The notes: generated from the letters alone by a model not told the origin. Positions 1 to 5,958 are shown, counted from the stretch's first letter. The stretch is DNA of 7,380 nucleotides from Desulfovibrio sp. (GCA_031282465.1 JAITDR010000041.1:1-7380), one strand, 5' to 3'. Made by a program: numbers and translations.

Positions 1-4
1 GTTG

Positions 5-10
5 TATAAT
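5..10 (+). promoter_or_regulatory. Possible sigma70 -10 box (TATAAT) for the activator gene
   Basis: A perfect TATAAT hexamer lies at the very left edge of the window. A -35 element would fall outside the window, so only half of the promoter could be seen. If used, transcription would begin near 16-18, so the ATGs at 13 and 16 would have essentially no leader, whereas the ATG at 70 would have a leader of about 50 nt. This is one reason for preferring the later start of the activator gene. One hexamer alone is weak evidence. Confidence 0.35.
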
Positions 11-69
11 TGATGATGCCGACGGTACGGCAGGTAATCCCAAAGGTACAATGCTCCGGAGACGTGGCC

Positions 70-1506
70 ATGGCGAACCGAAAAAACGGCCGTACCGGAC
101 ACCTCGGCAACCGGATGCCCGGCAGCTTGGAAGACGAGTCCGGGTATCTGAATGCAGTGCTGGAAAGTTCTTACGACGGCATTTACATCACCGACGGCAA
201 TGCCGATACCATCAAAGTCAATTCTTCCTACGAAACCATTTCAGGGCTGAGACGCAGCGAGGTGCTGGGCGGGAACATGCGCGACCTTGTGGCGTCCGGT
301 ATCATATCGGCTTCCGGCACCCTTCTGGTCCTGGAAAAAAGAAAATCGGTCACGCTGGAACAGTCGTTCAACACCGGCAGACAAGCCGTCATCACCAGTA
401 CTCCCAAGTTTGACGAGCGCGGCAACATCGTTATGGTGGTGACCAATGTACGGAACATAAGCGATATCTACAATCTGCGCCACGAGTTGAACGGAGAAAA
501 GGAGCGGATCAGGCAACGACTTTCCGAGATTGCGGTACTCCGGGAGCAGATTATCGGCGGCGGAGACATCACGGCTGTTGACGACGTCATGCTGGAAGTC
601 CTGCTTCTGGCGCGCAAAGTAGCCCGGCAGGACACTACGGTACTGCTGCTGGGTGAGACGGGAGTCGGCAAGGGGCTGCTGGCCGCTTACATCCATCGGA
701 ACAGCCCCCGCAGACAGGGCAAGCTCATCACGGTCAACTGCAGCGCCATCCCGGACAATCTGGTGGAAAGCGAACTGTTCGGCTATGTCGAAGGCTCGTT
801 CACAGGCGCTAAAAAAGGCGGCAAGCCGGGTCTTGCGGAACTCGCCGATAAAGGCACCCTTTTTCTGGATGAAGTGGGTGACTTGCCGATAAGCGTGCAG
901 GGCAAACTCCTGCGTCTCTTGCAGGAGCACGAGGCGCACCCCGTCGGGGCTTCCGCTCCGCGCAAGCTGGATGTGCGCGTCATAGCCGCCACAAACCTGG
1001 ATATCGGCAAGCTGTCACAAAACACGGCGTTCCGCAGCGATCTCTACTACCGGCTCAGCGCCTTTCCCCTCCGCATCCCGGCGTTGCGGGAGAGACCGGG
1101 GGACATCGCTCCCCTGGCGGAAACGTTTCTGGCAGAATTCAACCGCAAGTATCGGTTGCGGAAAAAGTTTTCTCAATTTGCCGTTATGGCGCTGCAACGC
1201 TACAACTGGCCGGGCAATGTGCGCGAGCTCCGCAATGTGGTGGAGCGGGCCATTGTACTGAGCACGGGCGATTGCATTCAGCAGCAGGATTTGGCCCTTA
1301 TGCCGGACAATCCCCTGGACCCGGAGTGTAGATTCCGGCCCGGCCCGAAGAACGCAGTCGACCTTAAAGAAATTCTCATGCGCGTGGAACGTGAGTATAT
1401 CCGGCAGGCCTATGCGGTACACGGCAACATTCGCAGGGCCGCCGCCGGCCTGCGTATGGACCCCGCCACTTTTTTGCGGCGCAAAAAGAAATACGATGCC
1501 TCATGA
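70..1506 (+). CDS. PAS-domain sigma54-dependent transcriptional activator (enhancer-binding protein)
   Basis: Activates RNA polymerase carrying sigma54 by ATP-driven remodelling after binding upstream DNA. In the 478-residue protein from the ATG at 70, a single N-terminal PAS sensor domain spans about residues 27-135 (YLNAVLESSYDGIYITD near its start). A short charged helix follows (about 135-160), then the AAA+ domain with Walker A GETGVGKG (195-202), the sigma54-contacting loop GSFTGA (242-247, a Ser variant of GAFTGA), Walker B LFLDE (264-268), arginine-finger region FRSDLYYRL (321-329) and WPGNVREL (380-387). A Fis-type helix-turn-helix ends the protein (about 450-474). There is no receiver domain, so it should respond to a ligand rather than to a kinase. 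The ATG at 70 has GGAG at 58-61 with 8-nt spacing. In-frame TTG/ATG codons at 10, 13 and 16 lack a Shine-Dalgarno sequence, and TAA at 7-9 closes the frame. It probably controls the operon starting at 1815, whose sigma54 promoter lies immediately downstream. The family call is secure; the start and ligand are not. Confidence 0.93.
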   Translation: MANRKNGRTGHLGNRMPGSLEDESGYLNAVLESSYDGIYITDGNADTIKVNSSYETISGLRRSEVLGGNMRDLVASGIISASGTLLVLEKRKSVTLEQSFNTGRQAVITSTPKFDERGNIVMVVTNVRNISDIYNLRHELNGEKERIRQRLSEIAVLREQIIGGGDITAVDDVMLEVLLLARKVARQDTTVLLLGETGVGKGLLAAYIHRNSPRRQGKLITVNCSAIPDNLVESELFGYVEGSFTGAKKGGKPGLAELADKGTLFLDEVGDLPISVQGKLLRLLQEHEAHPVGASAPRKLDVRVIAATNLDIGKLSQNTAFRSDLYYRLSAFPLRIPALRERPGDIAPLAETFLAEFNRKYRLRKKFSQFAVMALQRYNWPGNVRELRNVVERAIVLSTGDCIQQQDLALMPDNPLDPECRFRPGPKNAVDLKEILMRVEREYIRQAYAVHGNIRRAAAGLRMDPATFLRRKKKYDAS

Positions 1507-1520
1507 ACGCGCCGGAGTAC

Positions 1521-1544
1521 ACCCGTATTTGCTTTTTCACGGGT
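1521..1544 (+). repeat. Inverted repeat just after the activator gene
   Basis: ACCCGT (1521-1526) and ACGGGT (1539-1544) are perfect complements around a 12-nt loop, 15 bases after the activator stop codon. No T-tract follows the right arm (TTAACAACAG), so it is not a convincing intrinsic terminator. It could be a weak terminator or an RNA-stability element. Confidence 0.4.
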
Positions 1545-1596
1545 TAACAACAGACTGTTCCGGGCGGCTGCAGTTTGCACCGTATATGAAACTTGC

Positions 1597-1609
1597 TTCA
1601 CTTTTGAAA
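1597..1609 (+). promoter_or_regulatory. Putative upstream activator site 1
   Basis: TTCACTTTTGAAA contains the dyad TTCA-N4-TGAA and matches the second site at 12 of 13 positions. It is preceded by TGAA-N6 (1587-1596), which forms a second overlapping dyad with the same TTCA. It sits about 175 bp upstream of the predicted sigma54 transcription start, within the usual range for enhancer-binding proteins. Binding by the adjacent activator is inferred. Confidence 0.5.
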
Positions 1610-1664
1610 GACCTTTTTACCTTACGCTGCTATGTGGGTTTTCACCTGCCGGCTGAGCGTCTAT

Positions 1665-1677
1665 TTCATTTTTGAAA
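1665..1677 (+). promoter_or_regulatory. Putative upstream activator site 2
   Basis: TTCATTTTTGAAA differs from site 1 by one base and lies 68 bp downstream of it. With the preceding T it forms the perfect dyad TTTCA-N4-TGAAA (1664-1677). It lies about 105-115 bp upstream of the predicted transcription start. The Fis-type helix-turn-helix of the neighbouring activator would be expected to bind such a pair of dyads. Confidence 0.5.
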
Positions 1678-1752
1678 CGCGAGTGTGTCCGTAAAGCCTT
1701 CTCCAATACCCATTACTCCCTGAATTTTAACCGATTGCGCCACAAAACGCTC

Positions 1753-1768
1753 AGGCACGTTTGTTGCT
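1753..1768 (+). promoter_or_regulatory. Sigma54 (-24/-12) promoter of the 4-hydroxybutyrate operon
   Basis: AGGCACGTTTGTTGCT matches the sigma54 consensus TGGCACG-N4-TTGCW at every conserved position except the first T. The invariant GG (1754-1755) and GC (1766-1767) are separated by exactly 10 bases. Transcription should begin near 1779, giving a leader of about 36 nt before the ATG at 1815. The gene immediately upstream encodes a sigma54 activator, which makes a chance match unlikely. The site also excludes the in-frame alternative start at 1761, which lies inside the promoter. Confidence 0.88.
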
Positions 1769-1803
1769 GGACATGCGTATCTTGTCCGCACTTTTTACCC
1801 CAC

Positions 1804-1810
1804 AGGAGGT
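1804..1810 (+). promoter_or_regulatory. Ribosome-binding site deciding the CoA-transferase start
   Basis: AGGAGGT is a full Shine-Dalgarno match 4 nt before ATG at 1815. It fixes the start there rather than at the in-frame codon at 1761. Confidence 0.85.
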
Positions 1811-1814
1811 GCCT

Positions 1815-3116
1815 ATGGATTGGCAGCAGCATATCGCCCGCAACACCGTCACTCCGGAAAAAGCCGTTCAGTCTGTGAAATCCGGAGACCGCGTGGTATT
1901 CGCCCACGCGGCGGGGTCGCCGGAGTCCCTTGTCAAGGCATTGGTCGCCGCAGGCCCGTCTCTCCGCGATGTGGAGATTGTGCACATGGTGGCGCTCAAC
2001 GACAGCCCGTACTGTAAACCCGAATACCGGGAAAATTTCCGGTTCAACGGCCTGTATCTGAGCGGCGGCACGCGCGCCGCCGTCGCGGAGGGCCGAGCCG
2101 ACTACACTCCCACCTTTTTCATGCAGATTCCCGACCTGTTCCGGGAAGGGATCCTTCCCGTGGATGTCGCCCTGATTACCGTATCGCCGCCGGACGACCA
2201 GGGCAGAGTCAGCCTCGGGGTTTCCGTGGACTATACCAGGCAGGCCGCCCTCAGCGCCGGTCTGACCATCGCCGAAATCAATCCGCATATGCCGTATATC
2301 GGGGGCGGCGCGCTTCTGGACGCCAAGGAGGTGGATATTTTCGTCCGCTCCGAGGAACCTCTTCTGGAGCTCAGCCCGCCCGTCATCGGCGAAGTGGAAT
2401 CCACTATCGGCCGCCATATCGTGGAACTCATCGCGGACGGAGCCTGTCTGCAACTCGGCATCGGCGCCATTCCTGATGCCGTGCTGCACTCCTTGGGCGA
2501 CAAAAAGGATCTGGGCATCCATTCCGAAATGATTTCCGACGGAGCCATGGCCCTTGTGGAGAAGGGCGTGATTAACTGCAAGCGCAAGACGCTGCATCCG
2601 GGCAAGATTGTCATCGCCTTCGCCATGGGCAGCAAAAAGTTCTATAAATGGATGGACCACAACCCGATGCTTGAGGGATATCCCGTTGATTACGTCAATG
2701 ATCCGCGCGTCATCGGGCAGAACGACAACCTCATATCCATCAATTCCGCGCTCTCTGTGGACCTTCTGGGGCAGGTGGCCGCGGACAGCATGGGCCCCAA
2801 GCAGTTCTCCGGCGTGGGAGGACAGGTGGATTTCGTCCGAGGAGCCCGCTTTTCCAAGGGCGGCCGCAGCATCATCGCCATGCCCGCTACAGCGTCCAAG
2901 GGCAAAATCTCCCGCATCTGCGGCGCCTTTGCTCTCGGCCAGCCGGTTACGACCTCGCGGCATGACGTGGACACCATCGTAACGGAATACGGCGTAGCGG
3001 AACTGAAAGGCAAGCACAACGTGAACCGGGCGCGCGCGCTCGTCGCCGTCGCCGCGCCGGAATTCCGCGAAGGCCTGAAGCAGGAAGCTTTCGAGATTTA
3101 CGGATGGCGGTTGTAA
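1815..3116 (+). CDS. abfT: 4-hydroxybutyrate CoA-transferase (acetyl-CoA hydrolase/transferase family)
   Basis: Transfers CoA from acetyl-CoA (or another short acyl-CoA) to 4-hydroxybutyrate, giving 4-hydroxybutyryl-CoA in the cytoplasm. The protein is 433 residues, close to the roughly 430-440 of known 4-hydroxybutyrate CoA-transferases. Visible family motifs are SGDRVVFAHAAGSP (23-36), LGIGAIPDAVL (214-224), LGIHSEMISDG (233-243), FSGVGGQVDFVRGA (331-344) and EYGVAELKGK (391-400). Glu238 in the IHSEM motif falls at the same number as the catalytic glutamate known for the Clostridium aminobutyricum enzyme, so the glutamyl-CoA mechanism should be intact. It is the first gene of the operon, behind a sigma54 promoter and a strong ribosome-binding site. 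The dehydratase gene downstream uses its product, which supports 4-hydroxybutyrate as substrate over acetate, butyrate or succinate; sequence alone cannot exclude related acids. A degenerate in-frame copy of its last codons follows the stop. Confidence 0.9.
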   Translation: MDWQQHIARNTVTPEKAVQSVKSGDRVVFAHAAGSPESLVKALVAAGPSLRDVEIVHMVALNDSPYCKPEYRENFRFNGLYLSGGTRAAVAEGRADYTPTFFMQIPDLFREGILPVDVALITVSPPDDQGRVSLGVSVDYTRQAALSAGLTIAEINPHMPYIGGGALLDAKEVDIFVRSEEPLLELSPPVIGEVESTIGRHIVELIADGACLQLGIGAIPDAVLHSLGDKKDLGIHSEMISDGAMALVEKGVINCKRKTLHPGKIVIAFAMGSKKFYKWMDHNPMLEGYPVDYVNDPRVIGQNDNLISINSALSVDLLGQVAADSMGPKQFSGVGGQVDFVRGARFSKGGRSIIAMPATASKGKISRICGAFALGQPVTTSRHDVDTIVTEYGVAELKGKHNVNRARALVAVAAPEFREGLKQEAFEIYGWRL

Positions 3117-3163
3117 ATCCGACAGGCCTGCGAGATTCACGGCCGGCGGTTGTGACTCCGGCA
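3093..3163 (+). repeat. Degenerate tandem duplication of the CoA-transferase 3' end
   Basis: Positions 3093-3124 and 3132-3163 match at 26 of 32 bases, with a 39-bp period. The period is 13 codons, so the second copy is in frame: the first reads EIYGWRL then TAA, the second EIHGRRL then TGA. GGCCTG also precedes GAGATT in both copies. It looks like an old tandem duplication, or slippage, that left a relic of the gene's C-terminus in the intergenic space. Confidence 0.7.
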
Positions 3164-3216
3164 ATCCTTCACGGAACAAGGGCGACCCCCGGAGCAACCG
3201 ACCGGCCGGGAGGAGC

Positions 3217-3255
3217 ATGACGGCAACCTTTTACCGAATGAGAGGCAGAACATGA
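3217..3255 (+). other. Possible 12-codon leader ORF overlapping the lactonase start
   Basis: An ATG at 3217 begins a 12-residue frame (MTATFYRMRGRT) whose TGA at 3253-3255 overlaps the lactonase ATG at 3252 as ATGA. A purine-rich GGGAGGAG (3208-3215) precedes it but only 1-3 nt from the ATG, closer than ideal. If translated it would couple ribosomes to the next gene. The lactonase has its own GAGG (3242-3245), so coupling is not required. Confidence 0.25.
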
Positions 3256-4031
3256 AGCTGTACCTTTTCGAATGCGGCATCCTGCGCAGCTACAAACACT
3301 TTTTCACCTTTGCCGTGGACGTTGGGAAGGAATTCAACGTGCCCGTTCCCTTCGTGCTCATTGATCACCCCAAGGGCAAGGTCCTTTTCGACACCGGCAA
3401 CGCACTTGAGGTGGTGGACCGCAAGGAGGAGCACTGGGGCGCGATTCTCGCCGCCTATGATCCCGAGATGACCAAGGAACAGTGGTGCGTCAACGCCGTG
3501 CGCAGCGTGGGCATCAGCCCCGACGACATCCGTTATGTGATTCTTTCCCATCTGCATCTCGACCATGCCGGCGGCGTGGGTCAGTTCCCCAATGCCAAAT
3601 ACATCGTGCAGCGGGATGAAATGCACTATGCCCTCACCCCTGATTCCTTTATGCGCGGGGCCTATATCCGCAAAGACTTCGACAAGCCGTTGGACTGGTT
3701 GTTCCTGCACGGGTGGGAAGACGACAAATTTGATCTCTTCGGAGACGGCAGCATTGTCACCTACTTTACCCCCGGCCATACCCCCGGCCACCAGTCTCTG
3801 ATGGTCAACCTGCCCAAGACCGGAAAATTGTTTTTTGCCGCGGATTCCTGCTATACGGACGAAAATATTGAAAAGAATCTGCTGCCCGGCTTGGCTTGGA
3901 ACTTCGGCGACTGTGAGCGGACCATGCAGAGAATCCGCCACCTTCGGGATGAGGAAGGCGCCCGCATCGTTGCCGGCCACGATCCTCTGGCCTGGAAAGA
4001 ATACAAACAGGCTCCTGCATTTTATGAATAA
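3252..4031 (+). CDS. Metallo-beta-lactamase-fold lactonase, AHL/gamma-butyrolactone lactonase-like
   Basis: Probably opens a lactone ring hydrolytically; gamma-butyrolactone giving 4-hydroxybutyrate is the likeliest substrate in this operon. The protein is 259 residues, typical of AiiA/AttM(BlcC)-type lactonases. The dinuclear metal site is complete: HLHLDH (His100, His102, Asp104, His105), His176 in TPGHTPGH, Asp198 and His243 in AGHDP. Tyr201, three residues after Asp198 (DSCYTDENI), matches the conserved active-site tyrosine of AHL lactonases (AiiA Tyr194), which other metallo-beta-lactamase hydrolases usually lack. No signal peptide is seen, so it is cytoplasmic. The start at 3252 follows GAGG at 3242-3245 with 6-nt spacing. 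It sits between the CoA-transferase and dehydratase genes, so its product should feed them. The Agrobacterium BlcC lactonase does the equivalent job in an aerobic butyrolactone pathway. Quorum-quenching activity on acyl-homoserine lactones is an alternative or side activity. Confidence 0.85.
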   Translation: MKLYLFECGILRSYKHFFTFAVDVGKEFNVPVPFVLIDHPKGKVLFDTGNALEVVDRKEEHWGAILAAYDPEMTKEQWCVNAVRSVGISPDDIRYVILSHLHLDHAGGVGQFPNAKYIVQRDEMHYALTPDSFMRGAYIRKDFDKPLDWLFLHGWEDDKFDLFGDGSIVTYFTPGHTPGHQSLMVNLPKTGKLFFAADSCYTDENIEKNLLPGLAWNFGDCERTMQRIRHLRDEEGARIVAGHDPLAWKEYKQAPAFYE

Positions 4032-4036
4032 TCAAC

Positions 4037-4050
4037 TTGCCGACCGGCAA
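4037..4050 (+). repeat. Short palindrome between lactonase and dehydratase genes
   Basis: TTGCCGACCGGCAA is a perfect 6-bp inverted repeat around AC, or a 5-bp stem with a 4-base loop. It lies 6 bases after the lactonase stop. It has no T-tract, and its role is unknown; it may be only a minor mRNA hairpin. Confidence 0.35.
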
Positions 4051-4085
4051 AGCAACAACCATTTCAATAACGGAGAGGTATCACC

Positions 4086-5534
4086 ATGGCTATGATGACC
4101 GGAGATCAATATGTCGAAAGTATCCGTAGGATGAATATGAAGATATTCATGTTCGGCGAACAAATTTCCAGTGCAGCTGATAATCCGATTTTGCGTCCTT
4201 CGCTGAATTCGGTAAAAGCGACATACGATCTGGCGCACAGTCCTGAATATGAAGACCTGATGACTGTGAAGTCGCATGTCACAGGAAAAAAAATCAATCG
4301 GTTTACACATATTCACCACAGTGCTGAGGATCTGGTAAAAAAAGTAAAAATGCAACGCCTGTGCGGGCAAAAAACAGCCTCCTGTTTTCAGCGTTGCGTC
4401 GGCCTTGATGCCTTCAACTCCCTATTCAGCACCACCTTTGAATGTGATAAAAAGCACGGTACCAAGTATCACCAGAACTTCCTCGAATTTTTGAAAGAAG
4501 CCCAGGAGAAGGACTGGACCGTGGACGGCGCCATGACCGATCCCAAGGGGGATCGCGGCCTTTCCCCCGGCAAGCAGGCGGATCCGGATCTCTACCTGCA
4601 TGTTGTGGAGCGGCGCAAGGACGGCATCGTCGTGCGCGGAGCCAAAGCGCATCAGACCGGCATATGCAACTCCCATCAGGTCGTTGTCATGCCCACCATC
4701 GCCATGGGTCCCGAAGACAAGGACTACGCCGTATCCTTCGCGGTGCCCCTGGATGCGGAAAACCTGTTCATGATTGTCGGGCGCCAGTCATGCGACACCA
4801 GGAAACTGGAAGGCTCCAACCTTGACGTGGGCAACTGTCAATACGGAGGCATGGAAGCCTTAACCATCTTTGACAATGTATTTGTGCCCAACAACCGGAT
4901 TTTTATGGATGGGGAAACCGATTTTTCCGGAATGCTGGTGGAGCGCTTTGCCGGCTATCACCGCCAGAGCTACGGCGGTTGCAAGGTCGGCGTGGGCGAT
5001 GTGCTCATCGGCGCCGCCGCTCTGGCGGCGGATTACAACGGAGCGCAAAAGGCCAGCCATGTGAAGGACAAAATCATTGAGATGATCCATCTCAACGAAA
5101 CCCTGTATTCCAGCGGTATCGCCTGTTCCGCGGAAGGCTTCAAAACCGAATCCGGCAACTACCTTATTGATTTGCTGCTGGCCAATGTCTGCAAGCAGAA
5201 CGTGACCCGTTTCCCCTATGAAATCACCCGGCTGGCGGAAGACCTCGCAGGCGGACTCATGGTCACGGCGCCGTCGGAAAAGGATCTACGTCACCCGAAA
5301 CTCGGCCCCTACATTGAAAAATATTTGCGGGGCGTGGCTTCCGTGCCGACGGAGACCAGACTGAAAATCCTGCGCCTTATTGAAAATCTGACCTTGGGGA
5401 CCGCGGCTGTCGGCTACCGCACGGAGTCCATGCACGGCGCCGGGTCTCCTCAGGCGCAGCGGATCGTGATCTCCCGTCAGGGAAACATTGAAATGAAGAA
5501 GCAACTTGCCAAGGCCATCGCCTGTATTGAATAA
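4086..5534 (+). CDS. abfD: 4-hydroxybutyryl-CoA dehydratase / vinylacetyl-CoA delta-isomerase
   Basis: Converts 4-hydroxybutyryl-CoA to crotonyl-CoA by a ketyl-radical mechanism using FAD and a [4Fe-4S] cluster; it also isomerises vinylacetyl-CoA. The protein is 482 residues against about 490 for the Clostridium aminobutyricum enzyme. The four cluster ligands are present at nearly the same numbers: Cys100 and Cys104 (CFQRC), His292 and Cys299 (YHRQSYGGC), against 99, 103, 292 and 299. Other active-site residues of that enzyme are also seen: Gln102, Thr191 (HQTGICNS), Glu257, Tyr296, Lys300 and probably Glu447 (TESMHGAGSPQAQ). These ligands separate it from the related flavin monooxygenases (4-hydroxyphenylacetate 3-hydroxylase), which have no cluster. 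GGAGAGGT at 4072-4079 sets the start at 4086. The enzyme is oxygen-sensitive in known cases, implying an anaerobe. The first ~340 bp are much richer in A+T (about 38-45% GC in 60-bp samples) than the rest (about 70% near 4501-4560), which suggests a mosaic gene. Confidence 0.96.
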   Translation: MAMMTGDQYVESIRRMNMKIFMFGEQISSAADNPILRPSLNSVKATYDLAHSPEYEDLMTVKSHVTGKKINRFTHIHHSAEDLVKKVKMQRLCGQKTASCFQRCVGLDAFNSLFSTTFECDKKHGTKYHQNFLEFLKEAQEKDWTVDGAMTDPKGDRGLSPGKQADPDLYLHVVERRKDGIVVRGAKAHQTGICNSHQVVVMPTIAMGPEDKDYAVSFAVPLDAENLFMIVGRQSCDTRKLEGSNLDVGNCQYGGMEALTIFDNVFVPNNRIFMDGETDFSGMLVERFAGYHRQSYGGCKVGVGDVLIGAAALAADYNGAQKASHVKDKIIEMIHLNETLYSSGIACSAEGFKTESGNYLIDLLLANVCKQNVTRFPYEITRLAEDLAGGLMVTAPSEKDLRHPKLGPYIEKYLRGVASVPTETRLKILRLIENLTLGTAAVGYRTESMHGAGSPQAQRIVISRQGNIEMKKQLAKAIACIE

Positions 5535-5549
5535 CTGATGTAGAGGCGT

Positions 5550-5586
5550 GCCCCTCCGCGGCCGGTCCTCCCGACCGCGGAGGGGC
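5550..5586 (+). promoter_or_regulatory. Strong GC-rich hairpin inside the operon, after the dehydratase gene
   Basis: A perfect 12-bp inverted repeat (arms 5550-5561 and 5575-5586, GCCCCTCCGCGG and its complement) encloses a 13-nt loop that contains a further GGTC/GACC pair. It starts 15 bases after the dehydratase stop. No U-tract follows, so a standard intrinsic terminator is unlikely. It may be a partial terminator, or an mRNA-stabilising 3' structure that keeps dehydratase transcript levels above those of the two downstream genes. Confidence 0.65.
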
Positions 5587-5613
5587 GCCGCATATCCGGG
5601 TCCGCCTCATTCC

Positions 5614-5901
5614 ATGCCCAAAAGGATACGCGTCAAATATTGCGGAGGGTGCAACCCCCGGTATGACCGAACCGCAGTAACGACAAAACTGCGTGCGGCC
5701 TTTCCCGAAGCCGTTGTTGCCGAGACGTCCGGCGACGCCCCCGATCATTTTGTGGTCGTTGTCTGCGGTTGCTCCGTAGCCTGCGCCGTACACGGCGAGT
5801 TGAACGGACGCGCCGGCAAGGCGATTATGACCTCGGAAAAAGAATATGAACTGATTGCCGCGGCCGTTCGAGCCTCTCTGGAAAGGGGGCGTGAACGGTA
5901 A
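5614..5901 (+). CDS. Small cysteine-rich protein with YCGGCNPRYDR motif, unknown function
   Basis: A 95-residue soluble protein of unknown function. It has an N-terminal CGGCNPRYDR motif (Cys10, Cys13) and a second cluster CGCSVAC (Cys51, Cys53, Cys57) straight after a hydrophobic strand FVVVV, the alternation expected of a small alpha/beta fold. The C-terminus is a helix rich in Glu, Ala and Arg. Five conserved-looking cysteines suggest a metal or Fe-S site or a thiol redox role; I recall similar small CGGC-type proteins in anaerobes but cannot assign a family with certainty. The start is uncertain. The ATG at 5614 lacks a clear Shine-Dalgarno sequence, while the upstream GTG at 5548 would place the strong hairpin inside the coding region and add an unstructured Pro/Arg-rich leader, so 5614 is preferred. 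Its position between dehydratase and hydratase suggests a role tied to this pathway, possibly redox or cluster maintenance of the dehydratase (inference). Confidence 0.75.
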   Translation: MPKRIRVKYCGGCNPRYDRTAVTTKLRAAFPEAVVAETSGDAPDHFVVVVCGCSVACAVHGELNGRAGKAIMTSEKEYELIAAAVRASLERGRER

Positions 5902-5925
5902 ACGGACTCTCCTTTCCTTCCAATT

Positions 5926-5944
5926 CCCGGCTTGTCCTGCCGGG
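5926..5944 (+). repeat. Inverted repeat directly upstream of the hydratase ribosome-binding site
   Basis: CCCGGC (5926-5931) and GCCGGG (5939-5944) form a perfect 6-bp stem around a 7-nt loop, ending 2 bases before the AAGGAG of the next gene. Folding in the mRNA would leave the ribosome-binding site free, though stacking could affect its access. No T-tract is present, so it is not a terminator. Confidence 0.4.
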
Positions 5945-5946
5945 GC

Positions 5947-5952
5947 AAGGAG
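5947..5952 (+). promoter_or_regulatory. Ribosome-binding site deciding the hydratase start
   Basis: AAGGAG lies 6 nt before ATG at 5959. It places the start there and not at the in-frame TTG at 5932, which is inside the upstream hairpin loop. Confidence 0.8.
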
Positions 5953-5958
5953 ATCATC

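Larger units (their letters stand above)
1507..1814 (+). other. 308-bp regulatory intergenic region between activator and operon
   Basis: No coding sequence is supported here; the short open frames that cross it lack ribosome-binding sites and known motifs. From left to right it holds a weak hairpin (1521-1544), two near-identical dyads (1597-1609 and 1665-1677), an AT-richer stretch (about 1680-1740), a sigma54 promoter (1753-1768) and the CoA-transferase ribosome-binding site (1804-1810). The order of enhancer sites, spacer, -24/-12 promoter and leader is the classical arrangement for an enhancer-binding-protein-controlled operon. I could not find a clear IHF consensus site between the dyads and the promoter. 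Confidence 0.7.

Noticed and set aside
241..939. A 232-codon minus-strand open frame inside the activator gene
   Set aside because: It lies wholly within the PAS/AAA+ coding region and shows no motif or translation signal.
1761..1814. Earlier in-frame start for the CoA-transferase at 1761
   Set aside because: The codon lies inside the sigma54 promoter and upstream of the predicted transcription start; AGGAGGT before 1815 gives the real start.
1713..3218. A 501-codon open frame on the minus strand opposite the CoA-transferase gene
   Set aside because: It is an antisense shadow of a GC-rich gene: it has no ribosome-binding site, no recognisable domains and a His/Gly/Arg-rich low-quality composition, while the plus strand carries a complete enzyme with its catalytic residue.
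4086..5534. Reading the dehydratase as a 4-hydroxyphenylacetate 3-monooxygenase-type flavoprotein
   Set aside because: The fold family is shared, but the four Fe-S ligands Cys100, Cys104, His292 and Cys299 and the surrounding acid/base residues are specific to 4-hydroxybutyryl-CoA dehydratase.
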